A stretch of DNA of 64,000 nucleotides from Galeopsis tetrahit (GCA_963675135.1 OY776122.1:15918881-15982880); one strand, 5' to 3'. Positions 53,636-64,000 are shown, counted from the first letter of the stretch. Made by a program: numbers and translations. Notes: generated by a model from the sequence alone, not told the origin.

Positions 53636-54400
53636 GAGGTGCTCCAGAGAGCCCTCATCTTACTTGAGACCCAAGTGGGTTACGGTTACTGAAATGAGAA
53701 GATTTTACAAATCAAAATCTTTTAAGAAAAAGAGTGAGAGACACTCAGAGGCCAAGAGGCCGAGGTGCTCCGGAGAGCCCTCATCTTACTTGAGACCCAA
53801 GTGGGTTACTGAAATGAGAAGATTTTACAAATCAAAATCTTTTAAGAAAAAGAGTGAGAGACACTCAGAGGCCTAGAGGCCGAGGTGCTCCAGAGAGCCC
53901 TCATCTTACTTGAGACCCAAGTGGGTTACTGAAATGAGAAGATTTTACAAATCAAAATCTTTTAAGAAAAAGAGTGAGAGACACTCAGAGGCCTAGAGGC
54001 CGAGGTGCTCCAGAGAGCCCTCATCTTACTTGAGACCCAAGTGGGTTACTGAAATGAGAAGATTTTACAAATTAAAATCTTTTAAGAAAAAGAGTGAGAG
54101 ACACTCAGAGGCCTAGAGGCCGAGGTGCTCCAGAGAGCCCTCATCTTACTTGAGACCCAAGTGGGTTACTAAAATGAGAAGATTTTATGAAATAAAATCT
54201 TTTAAGAAAAAGAGTGAGAGACACTCAGAGGCCTAGAGGCCGAGGTGCTCCAGAGAGCCCTCATCTTACTTGAGACCCAAGTGGGTTACTAAAATGAGAA
54301 GATTTTATGAAATAAAATCTTTTAAGAATAAGAGTGGGAGACACTCAGAGGCCTAAAGGCTAAAGTGCTCCAAAAAGCCCTCACCATACTTGAAAACTAC
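53636..54400 (+). repeat. 120-bp tandem array in the gypsy element, about six units
   Basis: Units begin gaggtgctccagagagccct at about 53636, 53762, 53882, 54002, 54122 and 54242, with exact 120-bp spacing after the first unit, which is 6 bp longer. The last unit decays into tgaaaactacaaag. Each ends agacactcagaggcctagaggc. Open frames across it are by-products. Confidence 0.92.
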
Positions 54401-54787
54401 AAAGACTAGATAATGAAGAAAGCAGGTTTTATGATTCAGGAGTCATGAGAAGGGGGAAGATGATACCCTACAACCAAGTCACCTGATATCAAAACACTAT
54501 ACAACCGAGAAATAACTCCAGCATAGCCTACAAGACCAACAAAAAGGGGGGAAGAGAATACATCTCCAACACATTCCTCGCTGATCTTATAGGCTACTCA
54601 TGCAAGAAAGAAAGAGACAACAAAACATGCAACATCAAGCTAACATAATTACTACAAAAAGCCCCCACATATCCAGGAGTGTGGGGTCCCCTACAAAGTA
54701 TGAGGAGCAAATGTTATGAGCAGAAAATAAAGAGTGTAGCAAAACAACAGAAAAGTAGATTGTTTATGATGATCAGGAATATGATAT

Positions 54788-56951
54788 TTAAACTGCTTTT
54801 TCAGCAGTAGCTTCCTTGGCAGCAACCCCCTCAACCTCAACTCCTTCAGCTACTCCAGCAGTGCCCTCTTCCCCAGCAACATGATTGCTAGATCCTCCAC
54901 CTTCCTCCGGATCCTTCATACTCCCCATAGCATCAGCAGTGCCGGTCCCTCCATCCACCTCTGTTGCCACTTTTGGAGCAGAAGCATAAGGATAAATAAG
55001 TGGCTCCAGAGGCTTTAGCTCAGCCATACCTATCTTGGCAGCCTGCAACTTGGCAATAGCTTGGTCCATCCCGGGTAGCCACCAAGGACTGTCCGGACTC
55101 TCTTGAGGATCCCCCAGGAACTTTGGAGGAGTAACGAGTCGATCCAGATGAAACTCACGCGAATAAGTCCCATCGAATCCCGCGGCTGAATGCTCGGCGA
55201 TGGCGTTGCTGAAGCCATGATCGATAAAATGAGGAATGTGCGGCCCCATGGCACAGAGAAAGCTCGAGCTCTTCAGGAAACTGGACAACCACTGAGTATG
55301 AAGAGTTTCTAAGAACTCTTGGCCCAAGGGAGAAGTGAATAGGGACTCAATGCAAGCCCGCACCCCAACATCCGGCAACTCCTGCTTCATCCGCCCTACC
55401 TCCTGCACCAGACGCTTGATCCTGACAGCATCCTGCTGGCTTTGGGTCTGTAAGAAAGACAACTCCTCGGATAGAGCCTGTGCTCGCTTATGAGCCTCCT
55501 CCTTTTCCTTAGTAATATCCTTGAGGGACAATTGAAAGGAGGACACCTCAGCTCGGAGAAGCTCAAGTTCAGCCACCATCTCGACACCTCGGTCGAGTAT
55601 CTTGGCATAGGTAACGCCAAACTGCAAAGAAAAGGAAAATGATGTTGGAGATGTAAAGAAAATAAAGATCGTGAAGATAAGAAAAAATAGAAGATACCTC
55701 TGCGAAAAGATGAGCGCCATGGAGCAGTTGGTCCTCAGGAGGGGAGGAATCAGACGAAGCAGTAGCATGGGAAGGAACGAGACATCGGTCAATGAGACGA
55801 TGGAGAAGTTCATATGGAGAGGAGCTTTTCTCGACAAGAGTACGGGGCGTTTTTCCCTTCTTTTTCTTAGAAGTCCCACAGTCAGCAAAAACGGCGTTGG
55901 CAGCCGAACGGGTTCTTTTAGCAACTGAACCTGGGACCTGAGTGGAAGAGCTAGGGAGAGGAGGAATTTTTAAAGAACCCTCTGGAGCCGGAGTCTTAAC
56001 AGAGCTCTCAAGAGCAGGAGACGGAGGATCCTTGGGAGGATCTTCTAAAGCAGATAACACGGGGGCCTTTACTATGCTGAGAGCAGGAGCATCCCGGGAG
56101 ATGTGAGTTAGCCAACTCATCTCTGCAAATAACCAAGAAGACATTCAGAATGCATGAAAATAACCATATGCAAGAAATAAAAACACAGCAGTGGAAGATT
56201 TTTTACCATCTTGAGGACCTAAAGGGAAATCTTGAGAACAAAAACCGAAGTGGGAGAGGATGCGAGGATTTTTGCAAATATCAACAATGTCAAAATAGTC
56301 TTTCAGACGGATGTGAGTATTGAGGTTGCTCATGATAGTATGATTAGAAACAGAGTAAGCTTTCAGAGGAGGAGGGATTACGCCGGGATTGTGGAACAAC
56401 CAATCTCCGTGAGGAAATGGCCAGTCAGTAGGACTTGTGACGAAAAAATAATAATTTCGCCAGGACGAGTCTTCTTCATGGAATTTTTTCAGGAATTTGC
56501 AAACACGGGACCTTCGTCCACTAACATAGAAAAAACCATCATTAACCTTACAAGAATGCTGGCTCAGAAACAGTTCAGCAGTCGGGTCACCCCCATTCCC
56601 TTTCACCAGGATGAAGAAGCCTATCATGGTACGGATAGCATTTGGAGTGAATTGGTTAAGAGGAATCTGCATGCGGGTTGATATGGCAGCCAAATAGGGG
56701 TGGATCGGAAATCGCAGTCCTGCCCTAAGATGTGCTTCGAAAAAAGCAAGGGTTTGGGGCTGGGATATATCTGGGCGTTCATTTAAGCGAGGAGCGCGAA
56801 AGGTGTACTCAGAAGGAAAACCATAGGCATGAGCAAGACTAGCTAAATGGGTATGATCTATTTGGGAAGCGAGGGAAATTTTATTTTCTGGACTCCCCAC
56901 CAGAGAGGGAGTCGCTTCAGAAGAGTTTTGGCTAGTAAGGGGACTCGACAT
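54788..56951 (-). CDS. Antisense three-exon gene of the Tat-like gypsy element
   Basis: Minus-strand exons 56951-56207, 56122-55698 and 55621-54788 join in frame (phases 1 and 0) to 667 codons plus stop. The N-terminal about 250 residues resemble the putative gypsy-type transposon domain (PF04195, by memory): YGFPSEYTFRAP, then FEAHLRAGLRFPIHPYL, then a NYYFFVTSPTDWPF block. The middle is Pro/Ser-rich with a Lys-rich TSKKKKGKTPR stretch. The third exon holds a coiled coil (ELELLRAEVSSFQ to QEVGRMKQEL), and the C-terminus is Gly/Glu/Ala-rich. Antisense genes between pol and the 3' LTR are described for Tat elements; their role is unknown. All three exons are open in this copy. Confidence 0.8.
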
Positions 56952-57426
56952 CGATTTACAGTGATAATAAAAGAAAAAAAAAAAGATAGCTGGGTTACCT
57001 TGAATGGAAGAACTATGGAATCAAGCGAGACGGCCGACGATGGCGAGAGCTTGGGAGAAAGAACACCGGAGAATAAAGATGAAGACGACGAGAATTTTCT
57101 GGGAGAATGAAGTTTGAAAAGAAAAGAGAGGAAAAGGGAGTAGTTGCGTGAAGTAAATGAGGAGAGATAAGGGGAAAAGTCGAGAACTTTCCTCGGGAGG
57201 ATAACGAGGCAGAGAAAGGGGGGGCGCATGAAGTCCACGCGCGGAAGCCGAAAAGACTTCCAGGATCGAAGGCGGGAAAAGTCTTTGGAGGAGATAATGT
57301 TTTGAAACTTCCTCTCCAAAGCGAAGAGATACACGTCTCTCCAGAAAGATCTCCGTATAAAGTTCTAGGAAATTTTTCTACTCTCACAAAAGATATCTCC
57401 CTTTTACGAGAGTAGGGGGGAGTAGA
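56952..57426 (-). other. Promoter side of the antisense gene and gypsy polypurine tract
   Basis: Non-coding leader of the minus-strand gene, GA-rich on the plus strand, ending with the purine tract just before the 3' LTR. Two minus-strand frames here lack features and are not called. Confidence 0.5.
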
Positions 57427-58151
57427 TGATGCGGCCTAAAAATGTCACCTAATGAGGAGTCGACACGTGTATGAATGATAGGATTGGGAAGAATGGATAG
57501 AATTCATTTAGGGTTCTCTGGATAAAGAATCCTCTCCGGAGGGCTCTCGGGAGGGAGCTTCGTCTGGAGATGAATATCAGAATCAAACAGTTTTAGCTAA
57601 GATCGTGGGTCGCAAATATAGGATGCTCCCGCCATTTCCGCCCTAGCTTTGATGAAAAGAAGACTCTGTCCTCCTTTACTTTAGGAGGATAAGTCCACGA
57701 AGATAGGATGCTACCGAGTCTTCAGGAAGTGGAGAGTAAGGGAGACTGGGTCTCCTCGGTAGGGCCGAGTCTTATGGGCAACTCCGAGATAAGGGGAAGG
57801 CTTGACTTCCTCTCCAGAAGATATCTCTATAAATAGGTAATTTTGAAGATATTTCCAGGTTAGACATTTTACACCTAAAAACTTAATACACTAAATATCC
57901 ACATCTCCGCTTGTGATTCTTTGAGTTGATTTAAGATATCCAGGATCTTGAGATCCTTGGGAGATTTGATAAGCCCTATACTGACTTAGGCATCGGAGTG
58001 TCCACACCGGACTCCCCTCCGGTGTGTTCCTTGCAGGTCATTCGAAGATTCCAAGAGGAGATAATCTAATCAGGACTATTATACACATTCGGGAAGAAGG
58101 ACATCCATTTCAGAGGATACCTAATCCTCTCGTGCAAATTTTGGCACATCA
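57427..58151 (+). repeat. Gypsy 3' LTR
   Basis: 725 bp, same ends as the 5' LTR, one visible base difference. It is followed by the target duplication gtatt at 58152-58156. Confidence 0.95.
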
Positions 58152-58156
58152 GTATT

Positions 58157-58949
58157 AATTGTTAAACAACAAAATTATGTGAAAATTGGCTCTATACACA
58201 GAAAATTTGTGCATTGATAACAAGTTAATTTTAATAAGGTGGTGTTAATTTAACAAGTGATTAAAAAATAAAAAATTGATTTTAGACCAATGTCAAATTT
58301 GGCTCACATGCTAGCTGCAATAAAATTTGGTGGATCAAAATAAATTTTAACAAGCATTAGTGTTTAATTTTACGTATCTTTAATTTCGAATCCTTATAAA
58401 AATTTAATTATTTCTCCATATATCACCATATGTAATTCGAATTTAATGTAATGTAACTATAACTTAATTTGTGCAAAGATTCTAGGGTCAATTTAATTTA
58501 AGTAAATGATACTTAATTTATAACAATTTTAGGTTCAATTTAATTTACCCTTTAATTTAAGTAAATAAGACTTAAATTTGTAAGGATTCTATAACAATTC
58601 TAGGTTCAATTTAATTTAAGTAAATAAGACTTAATTTGTAACAATTCTAATTTAATTTGTATAAGCCAATCGGATGTTTTATATTAGGTGAAATAATTTT
58701 TTCAAATCTTTAATTCTATTTTTTAATTAAATTTGGGGGGTAATAATTATTTTTTTGGGGGGCTGCAACGAGTGTATATGGCCAAAGGGGATGTTGCGTA
58801 TATCCAACAAAAAGATGGACATAATGTAATGATGACCTCTATGGGGGAGTGCAAAGGTTGCAAAAGTTCTTATGGGATGGCAATATAAATACCCCAAACT
58901 TGTAAACCCTAAACACTAAACCCAAACCCTAAACACACAAAAATCCGAA
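58157..58949 (+). promoter_or_regulatory. MULE spacer, TATA box and teloboxes upstream of the acidic gene
   Basis: AT-rich spacer with a drifting repeat around 58480-58660 (ggttcaatttaatttaagtaaat). A tataaat TATA box is at 58884-58890. Between it and the ATG at 58950 lie two teloboxes (taaaccctaaac and caaaccctaaac), the same motif as in the array at 40285-40990. Confidence 0.6.
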
Positions 58950-59339
58950 ATGGCAAGAACCTCATCCAAGTCGGCCAGATTCACTGAGTTCGTGCCCTCC
59001 TCACCAAAGGGTCTAATGTCTGTGTACGAGTATACCAAAAGGAAGAATGAAGAGTTGGAGGAAGAGATGAAGACTTTCATGAAAAGATTGTTGGTTCATT
59101 GCACACCACATTCGTTAAGTGACGTGATCCTGGAGGATGATCCTATACATAAAATTTACGAGTTCTTTGTTGAGGCACATAGGGTCAAGGAAATTCCAGT
59201 CATTGTTCTCTCTGATTCAACAGTTCGAGACAAAGAAGATTCGGCAAGTGGCAATGGAGGTGGCGGTGGCGGTGGCGGTGAAGGTGACGGTGATATGGAA
59301 GAGAGCGTGGAAGGAGGTGGCCAAGAAAACAGTGTTTAG
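58950..59339 (+). CDS. Small acidic Gly-rich protein carried by the MULE, unknown function
   Basis: Single-exon frame of 129 residues with a TATA box 60 bp upstream. The N-terminus is Ser/Lys-rich and basic (MARTSSKSARFTEF). The middle (about residues 30-85) is predicted helical with ELEEEMKTFMKRLL and IHKIYEFFVEAHRVKE. The C-terminus is low-complexity: a run of eight glycines, then acidic residues (GDGDMEESVE). No known domain is recognised. It lies alone between the gypsy insertion and the right part of the MULE; its promoter architecture resembles that of the coiled-coil gene. Confidence 0.6.
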   Translation: MARTSSKSARFTEFVPSSPKGLMSVYEYTKRKNEELEEEMKTFMKRLLVHCTPHSLSDVILEDDPIHKIYEFFVEAHRVKEIPVIVLSDSTVRDKEDSASGNGGGGGGGGEGDGDMEESVEGGGQENSV

Positions 59340-60645
59340 GTGTTTGAGAGTATACGTGTTTAGCTATGGGTTAAGCGTGTCTTTTCTTCTTTCTTTTTTA
59401 TCTTTTGTTTTTTATGTTTTTAACTTATGGGATGTAATCTTCCCCCATTTTCCAATTGAATATATATGTTGAAGTTTTAATTAAATCAATGCAACCCACT
59501 ACCACCACAACTTTTAATTGAGGTGTATGATGAGATTAGTGTAGTAGGGATTCTAAACAAAATTAATATTTACAACAACCACCACTCATTAATTGGAATA
59601 AATAGCCTAAATTAAATATTAGAAACTGTGGAATTGTAAAGACATAATCATGATTAAAATTGAAAGAGGGCAAAATTCCCAAATGAGAATACAAAGTGAA
59701 AAACGTATGAAAGAGCTTCAAGCTCTTATATGAATGTACAAGGCATTTAACTTAACTAAGTATAAGGCAGTGGTGTATCTACCAATTTATTGGTTCTAAC
59801 CGGGAGGTGTATTTATCAATCCTTGATAGTAACCATCCGAAAGGTTGCAATACTTGGTCAATTAATCATCCTCTCTTCCACACCTAATACGAATTGCACC
59901 TTCAAATTCTGGAAATTTTCAATCATATATTAACGGTAGATTAATGCAACTAAATCCTACAAAATCTGAAAAAAAAAAAAAAAAAAAAAAAAACGAAATT
60001 CTTATCTAAATTATCAATTTTTAACATCACCATTCACCCTTCACCATTAGCCCTAAAACATCTCAAACAAAAAAACCATAATTATCTACTAAGAAATGCC
60101 GAAATTTACGAGACCTTATCGAATAGTATTACACATAAGAAATTCATTATAGACTCTAATACAATTAAATCCGCTCTTCGTAGACAAACTTAGAATTTGC
60201 GATTCTAGATAAAATCGGTTCACACTGTTAGATAAAAGAGGTCAAAATTTCTCAATATCGTGTTCGGCGCTTTTACGAGTTGATCCATGAGTCGTAACAA
60301 AGCTGCTTCCCTTCGTCTTGATCTCACGTACGCACGTTAGTCTTTCACTTTAAAGCTAAAGTCCGCCGATAAGATTTGTAATTCCACTATTCTTATTTTT
60401 CAAGATTAATGAAGTAGCAATTAATGTAAAAACAACCTATTAAAAAACAAGAGTCATCCAAGACGAAATTGTTGTACTACACAAATCTTCCCCAATTTTC
60501 TTCTCAATCTAAATCATACCTAAACTCTAAAAAATTTCAAACAAATTGAATCCTAACAAATCAAACTCAAATTGAACTTGGTAAGGAAATTAAAACCAAT
60601 GACATAAATTGTTACAAAACATAAACTCTAAATTGATCGAAATAA
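59340..60645. other. MULE spacer, no gene seen
   Basis: AT-rich. A 25-base A run at 59969-59993 is the most obvious feature; it may be a slippage product or the tail of an old retroposed fragment, but no coding remnant precedes it. No supported frame is present. Confidence 0.4.
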
Positions 60646-61065
60646 TTACTTGCTACAATTGTGGAATGAACACCAAAAAAACAAGCTTGCAAAACCACCT
60701 ACAATTCCAGAAACAAAACAAAAAAATAAAAATACAGGAAGAAGAATGAATAAAGACCGATAATATTGCATAACTTCGTTCCCAATTCTTTTCGGATGAC
60801 AAGGACTTGAGGCCTCCTTCGTTTCATCCTCTTTCAGATTTAATCCAATATTCGAATTTGAATCATCTTCACACAACTTCTCCTGAAAATACGCAGTGTA
60901 TGCATCGATAGCCTCGTTCTCACTCCGAAAAGATTTGTACATTGAACCTTTGAATCCAAGGACATGTGGAGCACATTCACTCCAACTATCATAAATCCCG
61001 ATCCGTACGCTTTTGAAGACTACATAATATTTCTCAACCTTTTTTACGCTTGTGCTACTAAACAT
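60646..61065 (-). CDS. Viroplasmin/RNase H1 N-terminal-domain protein with membrane segment, carried by the MULE
   Basis: 139 residues, single exon on the minus strand, ATG at 61065. Residues about 12-60 match the viroplasmin family, the RNA:DNA hybrid-binding N-terminal domain of RNase H1: KYYVVFKSVRIGIYDSWSE, then HVLGFKGSMYKSFRSENEAIDAY. No RNase H catalytic domain follows. Instead comes a charged linker and a strongly hydrophobic stretch (LFILLPVFLFFCFVSGIVGG, about 106-125), likely a membrane anchor. The leader is CT-rich on the coding strand. It ends about 340 bp from the right end of the MULE. The domain also occurs in host proteins, so capture from the host is plausible. Confidence 0.7.
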   Translation of the reverse strand: MFSSTSVKKVEKYYVVFKSVRIGIYDSWSECAPHVLGFKGSMYKSFRSENEAIDAYTAYFQEKLCEDDSNSNIGLNLKEDETKEASSPCHPKRIGNEVMQYYRSLFILLPVFLFFCFVSGIVGGFASLFFWCSFHNCSK

Positions 61066-61435
61066 TATGGTAGAAGATGTTTTTTTTTCGATGTAGAAGA
61101 TGAAGCTCTGTTAGAAGAAAAAATAAGAAAGAGAGGAAGAAGAAGAGAGAGAGAAAGAAGAAGAGAGAATGAAACGGTAACAAAGGGAGAGAGAGAAAAG
61201 ATTTGTCTTGTAATTATTACTGCCTTGAAGAAATAAGAAGAGAGAGAAAAGGGTGTCAGAATTTAATATTTTATTCAAAAATAATAGTTAAACAATATAT
61301 TGGAATCAAGGGTATATTAGACATTCTAGCGCAACTTAAACCAAAAATGGACGAAAATGCCTCTGTCTGTACATACAGATTATGTATGTTTAGCATCACC
61401 CAAGAAAAATTCCTTCAAAATTACTAGTAGTACTA

Positions 61436-61692
61436 CTCCCTTCGTCCAAGTTCAATATGCTTATTATCTGATTTAAGTTATAATGATATATTGTGGGGTT
61501 CATTTATAAATAAAATAATTGTTTATTAATAAAATAATACAATTTGAGTAAATAAGGAGTAGATTAAGAAAAAAAAAATGGAAAGTGATGGAAATAATGA
61601 AATTGAAGAGGATTATTTTATATGTTAAAAGATCACTATAATTAAAAGGTATAGCGAATTTACTGCAAAACTTTTATGAACTTAATTCGGAG
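61436..61692. mobile_element. Stowaway-like MITE
   Basis: The left end ctcccttcgtccaagttc and the right end (reverse-complemented) ctccgaattaagttcat are inverted and flanked by TA at 61434-61435 and 61693-61694. It is 257 bp and AT-rich, and starts 25 bp outside the large MULE target duplication. Confidence 0.65.
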
Positions 61693-61694
61693 TA

Positions 61695-62187
61695 CAATTT
61701 TGTCAAATTTTAAGGTGTTCGTTTAGAGTGAACACCTTAATTTCAATTTTAAAAGAATAATCAATGTTAAGTAAACTGTGGTGATACAGAATAGCTGCCA
61801 CCAACAGAAAAACCACTGCAAAATGACAATTTATAGAGACGAAAATATGTATAATATGTTTTAAAACAAAATGAGATATAAGTTTATAGCAAAGCTCCAT
61901 CTTGTACATAACTCCCTCATTCATAAAGTACAAAGAAGAAGTGTGTGTATTTAAAAAATACGAGGGTGCAAATAAAAAAAACTTAATAAAAACAAGCTAC
62001 AAGTAACAGGAGATGTAACTTAAGCATACAAATATAAAGTCGTTGAATTCGGAGTATAAAAATCTGTGAGAAAATGGCGATACAGATAGTAAGTAATTAC
62101 ACTAAGGTTACACTGGGAGCTGAACCCTAGCTAGAAAAAAATGTCTATCAATTAACCCGCGCAGAGCAAAAACACCGAGAGCTTCAT
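61695..62187 (-). other. 3' flank and probable 3' untranslated region of U2B''
   Basis: Downstream of the U2B'' stop codon on the minus strand. Nothing coding is seen; the small frame at 61703-61933 lacks features. Confidence 0.5.
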
Positions 62188-64000
62188 CTACTTCTTTGCA
62201 TACGTAATCAACATAGGATTCTCATCGGTAATCTTAAATCCCTGAAGGCCCTGCATTGCAACAGTTGACTGCATGTCGTTTTCATATTCCACAAATGCAA
62301 TTCCGGGCTTTGCTTCGATCATCCTAACTTCCTTAAATCCAGCGCACTGACTGAAAAGCATTTGCAGCATCATAGATGTTGTTTGATGAGGAAGATTCTG
62401 GATGAACAATATGTTATTTGGTGGGGCTGGCGCCTCTGGGACGTTTCTACCACCCGAGTATGGTATTTGAGATAGCTGTACCATATACAAAGTATGATAA
62501 TTAACAAGAAATTAAAACAACAATTTCAAATCAAAGGCAAGACTAAAAATTTATTGGCACCACGAATTTCAACATTTATTAAAATATTATAGGATATAGA
62601 GAATGATTTGTTGTTGATCAGACACTTACACGAGGGGCTCCACCATAGGCACCACCATATGCAGGATTTTGACCCGCTGCTGCTTGGTTAGCATCGTGCT
62701 GTTCCTTTTTCTTTCTTCCTGTAATACAAACACACAAAGAAAAGAGCAGCAACAACAATGAGTGCAGTAGATACAATTAAGGTTTCGCTTTTTCTATCTA
62801 CCACATGAGTAAAATCACCCATAAGTTAGGAGCAAATAGTTGCCAAGTGTGGAAGCGTTGACACCTAGTTTCATCTGGCAGTTTGAGGTTTGATAACTAA
62901 CTTTTGAATTTTGAGGTTTTTACTTTCGGTTATAATGGAAGTTTTGATCTTCCTATCAAGAGTTTGAAGATTTTAATACAGTTGATTAAGTATTCTTACG
63001 ATATACATATTATATTGCATTTATCACTGGCAGATGTTCAGTTGATTTCAACTACTACGGTACCTGTGTCCCCTTCAAAGGTTGGCACAAACTTTAGACA
63101 CTGAGATTAAGAAATATAGTATTAAATGTGTAGTAAGTAGCTGAGGTAGAGAGAGATAGGAAGAAGAAAATGTAGAGAGAGGTATGAAAGAGAAAAGGTA
63201 AAGAGAGATAGGAATAAGAAAAGGTAGGGCGAGATAGAGGATTTTGCCAAAAAGGATATGTAAACTTTAGGTTGGGACGGACCAAAAGGCAAAGCAAAGT
63301 GTAAACCTTAGAGAGGGATGGAGGTAGTACAATTTAATTCATTATAGCATTTAGGCAAGAAATTTAATCAGTTCATTATTAGGAAGCATGCATGCATAGA
63401 CAAATTTCATTGCAACGATATGATTTCAGTGCCATATATTACTCGATTTCAACCTCAATCGTATTTATTGAAGTTTGTTCCTTTGCAGTATTTATAAATA
63501 AATAACACAGTTAATTAGATAACATTCATGTCAAGACTTGGAGACTGAAAGACTTTAATGGAGATCTACTTAAAGAGAGAAACACATGGAGAAGATTAAT
63601 TCTTGCATGTGACCCAACATGATTCTATTATTGGTTCATGTAGACTACCCCAATTGTTTGGGATTAAAGGCTGAGTTTGTTTCTTTGATTAGATAGCATT
63701 CACACAGACAGATTTCATTAGCATTATGTAGTTTTAGTGCCAAATACACTCGATTTCATGACAATTCAAATTGTTAAGTCTACTCTGCTATATTATAGTA
63801 TTTGCAAATGGCATAATTGGTGAGACATCAATATGGTTGTACGAGAATGAGTAAATTGGCTAGATAAATTTGGAAATTATGGGGTGGTTGACCCATCTCA
63901 TGGACAATGCATACAGAATTCTGAAAGAAGGCTCATGCTTTTCCCTTTTGATATGTCAAATGAAACATATAAAGATGTCTTACCTCTGTCATCGTGCCTC
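62188..64000 (-). CDS. U2B'': U2 small nuclear ribonucleoprotein B'', 3' part
   Basis: U2B'' binds the U2 snRNA stem-loop in the spliceosome. Three minus-strand exons are visible: 64000-63984 (partial, runs off the right edge), 62718-62630, and 62475-62188 with the stop. Phases agree (1, then 0). The middle exon encodes the charged then Gly/Ala/Tyr-rich linker (KKKEQHDANQ, AYGGAYGGAP). The last exon encodes the second RRM of the U1A/U2B'' family: VPEAPAPPNNILFIQNLP, EVRMIEAKPGIAFVEYEN, and the C-terminal PMLITYAKK. The first RRM lies outside the window. All visible parts look intact; U1A is the alternative but fits less well from memory. Confidence 0.9.
62719..63983 (-). other. Large U2B'' intron with MITE and SINE-like fragments
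   Basis: A 1265-bp intron. A Stowaway-like end (gagagggatggaggtagta) at about 63311-63329 faces a tactacggtacctgtgtcccc word near 63053, suggesting a MITE of about 280 bp. A word, accccaattgtttgggatta at 63646, resembles the 3' end of plant Au-type SINEs. No coding frame is seen. Confidence 0.5.

Larger units (their letters stand above)
42093..58151 (+). mobile_element. Ty3/gypsy LTR retrotransposon, Tat-like, young, composite
   Basis: LTRs of 725 bp (42093-42817 and 57427-58151) begin tgatgcggcc and end ggcacatca. The 5-bp duplication gtatt flanks at 42088-42092 and 58152-58156. By eye the LTRs differ at one base (about 42331 a versus c). A primer site starts tggcgccgtctgtggga just after the 5' LTR, and a purine tract (gagagtaggggggagtaga) precedes the 3' LTR. 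It encodes one full-length gag-pol with two RNase H regions, as in the Tat group, and an antisense three-exon gene near the 3' end. Between them lie a 120-bp tandem array and a minus-strand LTR-retroelement remnant. Confidence 0.95.
21995..61401. mobile_element. Large multigene Mutator-like element with two nested LTR retrotransposons
   Basis: The left end (21995-22091) and right end (reverse complement of 61401-61304) are related inverted repeats. They share a start of c/g-ggt-r-atg, a block atacanaatctgtatntaca, and the 15-mer aatatacccttRatt lying 82 and 83 bp from the ends. A perfect 9-bp duplication flanks the whole. Subtracting the copia insertion (24237-37474 including its duplication) and the gypsy insertion (42093-58156) leaves about 10.1 kb. 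That core holds a FAR1/MURA transposase gene (+, decayed), a B3-like gene (-), a coiled-coil gene (+), an acidic Gly-rich gene (+), a viroplasmin-domain gene (-) and two tandem arrays. That the small genes belong to the element rather than being inserted host fragments is inferred from position only. Confidence 0.78.
21986..61410. repeat. 9-bp target site duplication pair of the large MULE
   Basis: The 9-mer aagaaaaat occurs at 21986-21994 and again at 61402-61410, directly outside the two related ends of the large element. Nine bases is the standard Mutator-like target duplication. The word is A-rich, so on its own it is weak evidence; its exact placement next to the end repeats is what matters. 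Confidence 0.8.

Noticed and set aside
53664..53876. Open frame across the 120-bp array
   Set aside because: A by-product of a stop-poor repeat unit whose length is a multiple of three.
1..64000. tRNA, rRNA or snoRNA genes
   Set aside because: No cloverleaf-like or rRNA-like sequence was recognised by eye; a covariance-model scan would be needed to exclude small RNA genes.

Overview
The window is nuclear DNA of a flowering plant, most likely a eudicot. It has intron-rich host genes with GT-AG introns, a low-GC background, and dense plant transposons: Stowaway and Tourist MITEs, hAT, MULE, L1-type LINEs, Ty1/copia and Ty3/gypsy. Three host genes are clear: a PARP2-type poly(ADP-ribose) polymerase (6864-14029, +, 20 exons), Mediator subunit MED28 (20790-21698, +, 3 exons) and the 3' part of a U2 snRNP B'' gene (62188 to the right edge, -). 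Everything else is mobile DNA or AT-rich intergenic sequence.

Layout. 1-661 is a LINE ORF1 running off the left edge. 1431-4109 holds three Stowaway-like MITEs and a 703-bp hAT element with a perfect 8-bp target duplication. 4154-6632 is a MULE with a 9-bp target duplication and a truncated transposase, and it ends 231 bp upstream of the PARP start codon. The PARP gene carries four SAP modules; two are encoded by tandemly duplicated 198-nt phase-1 exons. Downstream lie a Tourist-like MITE, a LINE 3' fragment and a LINE with a 16-bp target duplication (16327-19857), then MED28.

The main structure is 21995-61401. I read it as one 39.4-kb Mutator-like element: a perfect 9-bp target duplication (aagaaaaat), related ends, and a shared 15-bp block 82-83 bp inside each end. 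It has been inflated by two young LTR retrotransposons. A copia element of SIRE-like layout (24237-37469) split the MULE transposase gene in its SWIM domain. A Tat-like gypsy element (42093-58151) landed between two small genes. Without these insertions the MULE is about 10.1 kb. It carries a decayed FAR1/MURA transposase plus four small intact-looking genes: a B3-like DNA-binding protein, a coiled-coil protein, an acidic Gly-rich protein, and a viroplasmin/RNase H1 N-terminal-domain protein with a C-terminal hydrophobic segment. It also has a 58-bp tandem array and a second array of roughly 130-138 bp whose units contain telobox motifs. This multigene MULE is the best candidate here for an undescribed system.

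The gypsy element itself contains an antisense three-exon gene, a 120-bp tandem array and a minus-strand LTR-retroelement remnant. That remnant's LTRs are far more diverged than the host element's LTRs, so the composite probably transposed as a unit. All calls come from reading the sequence; no database search was run.
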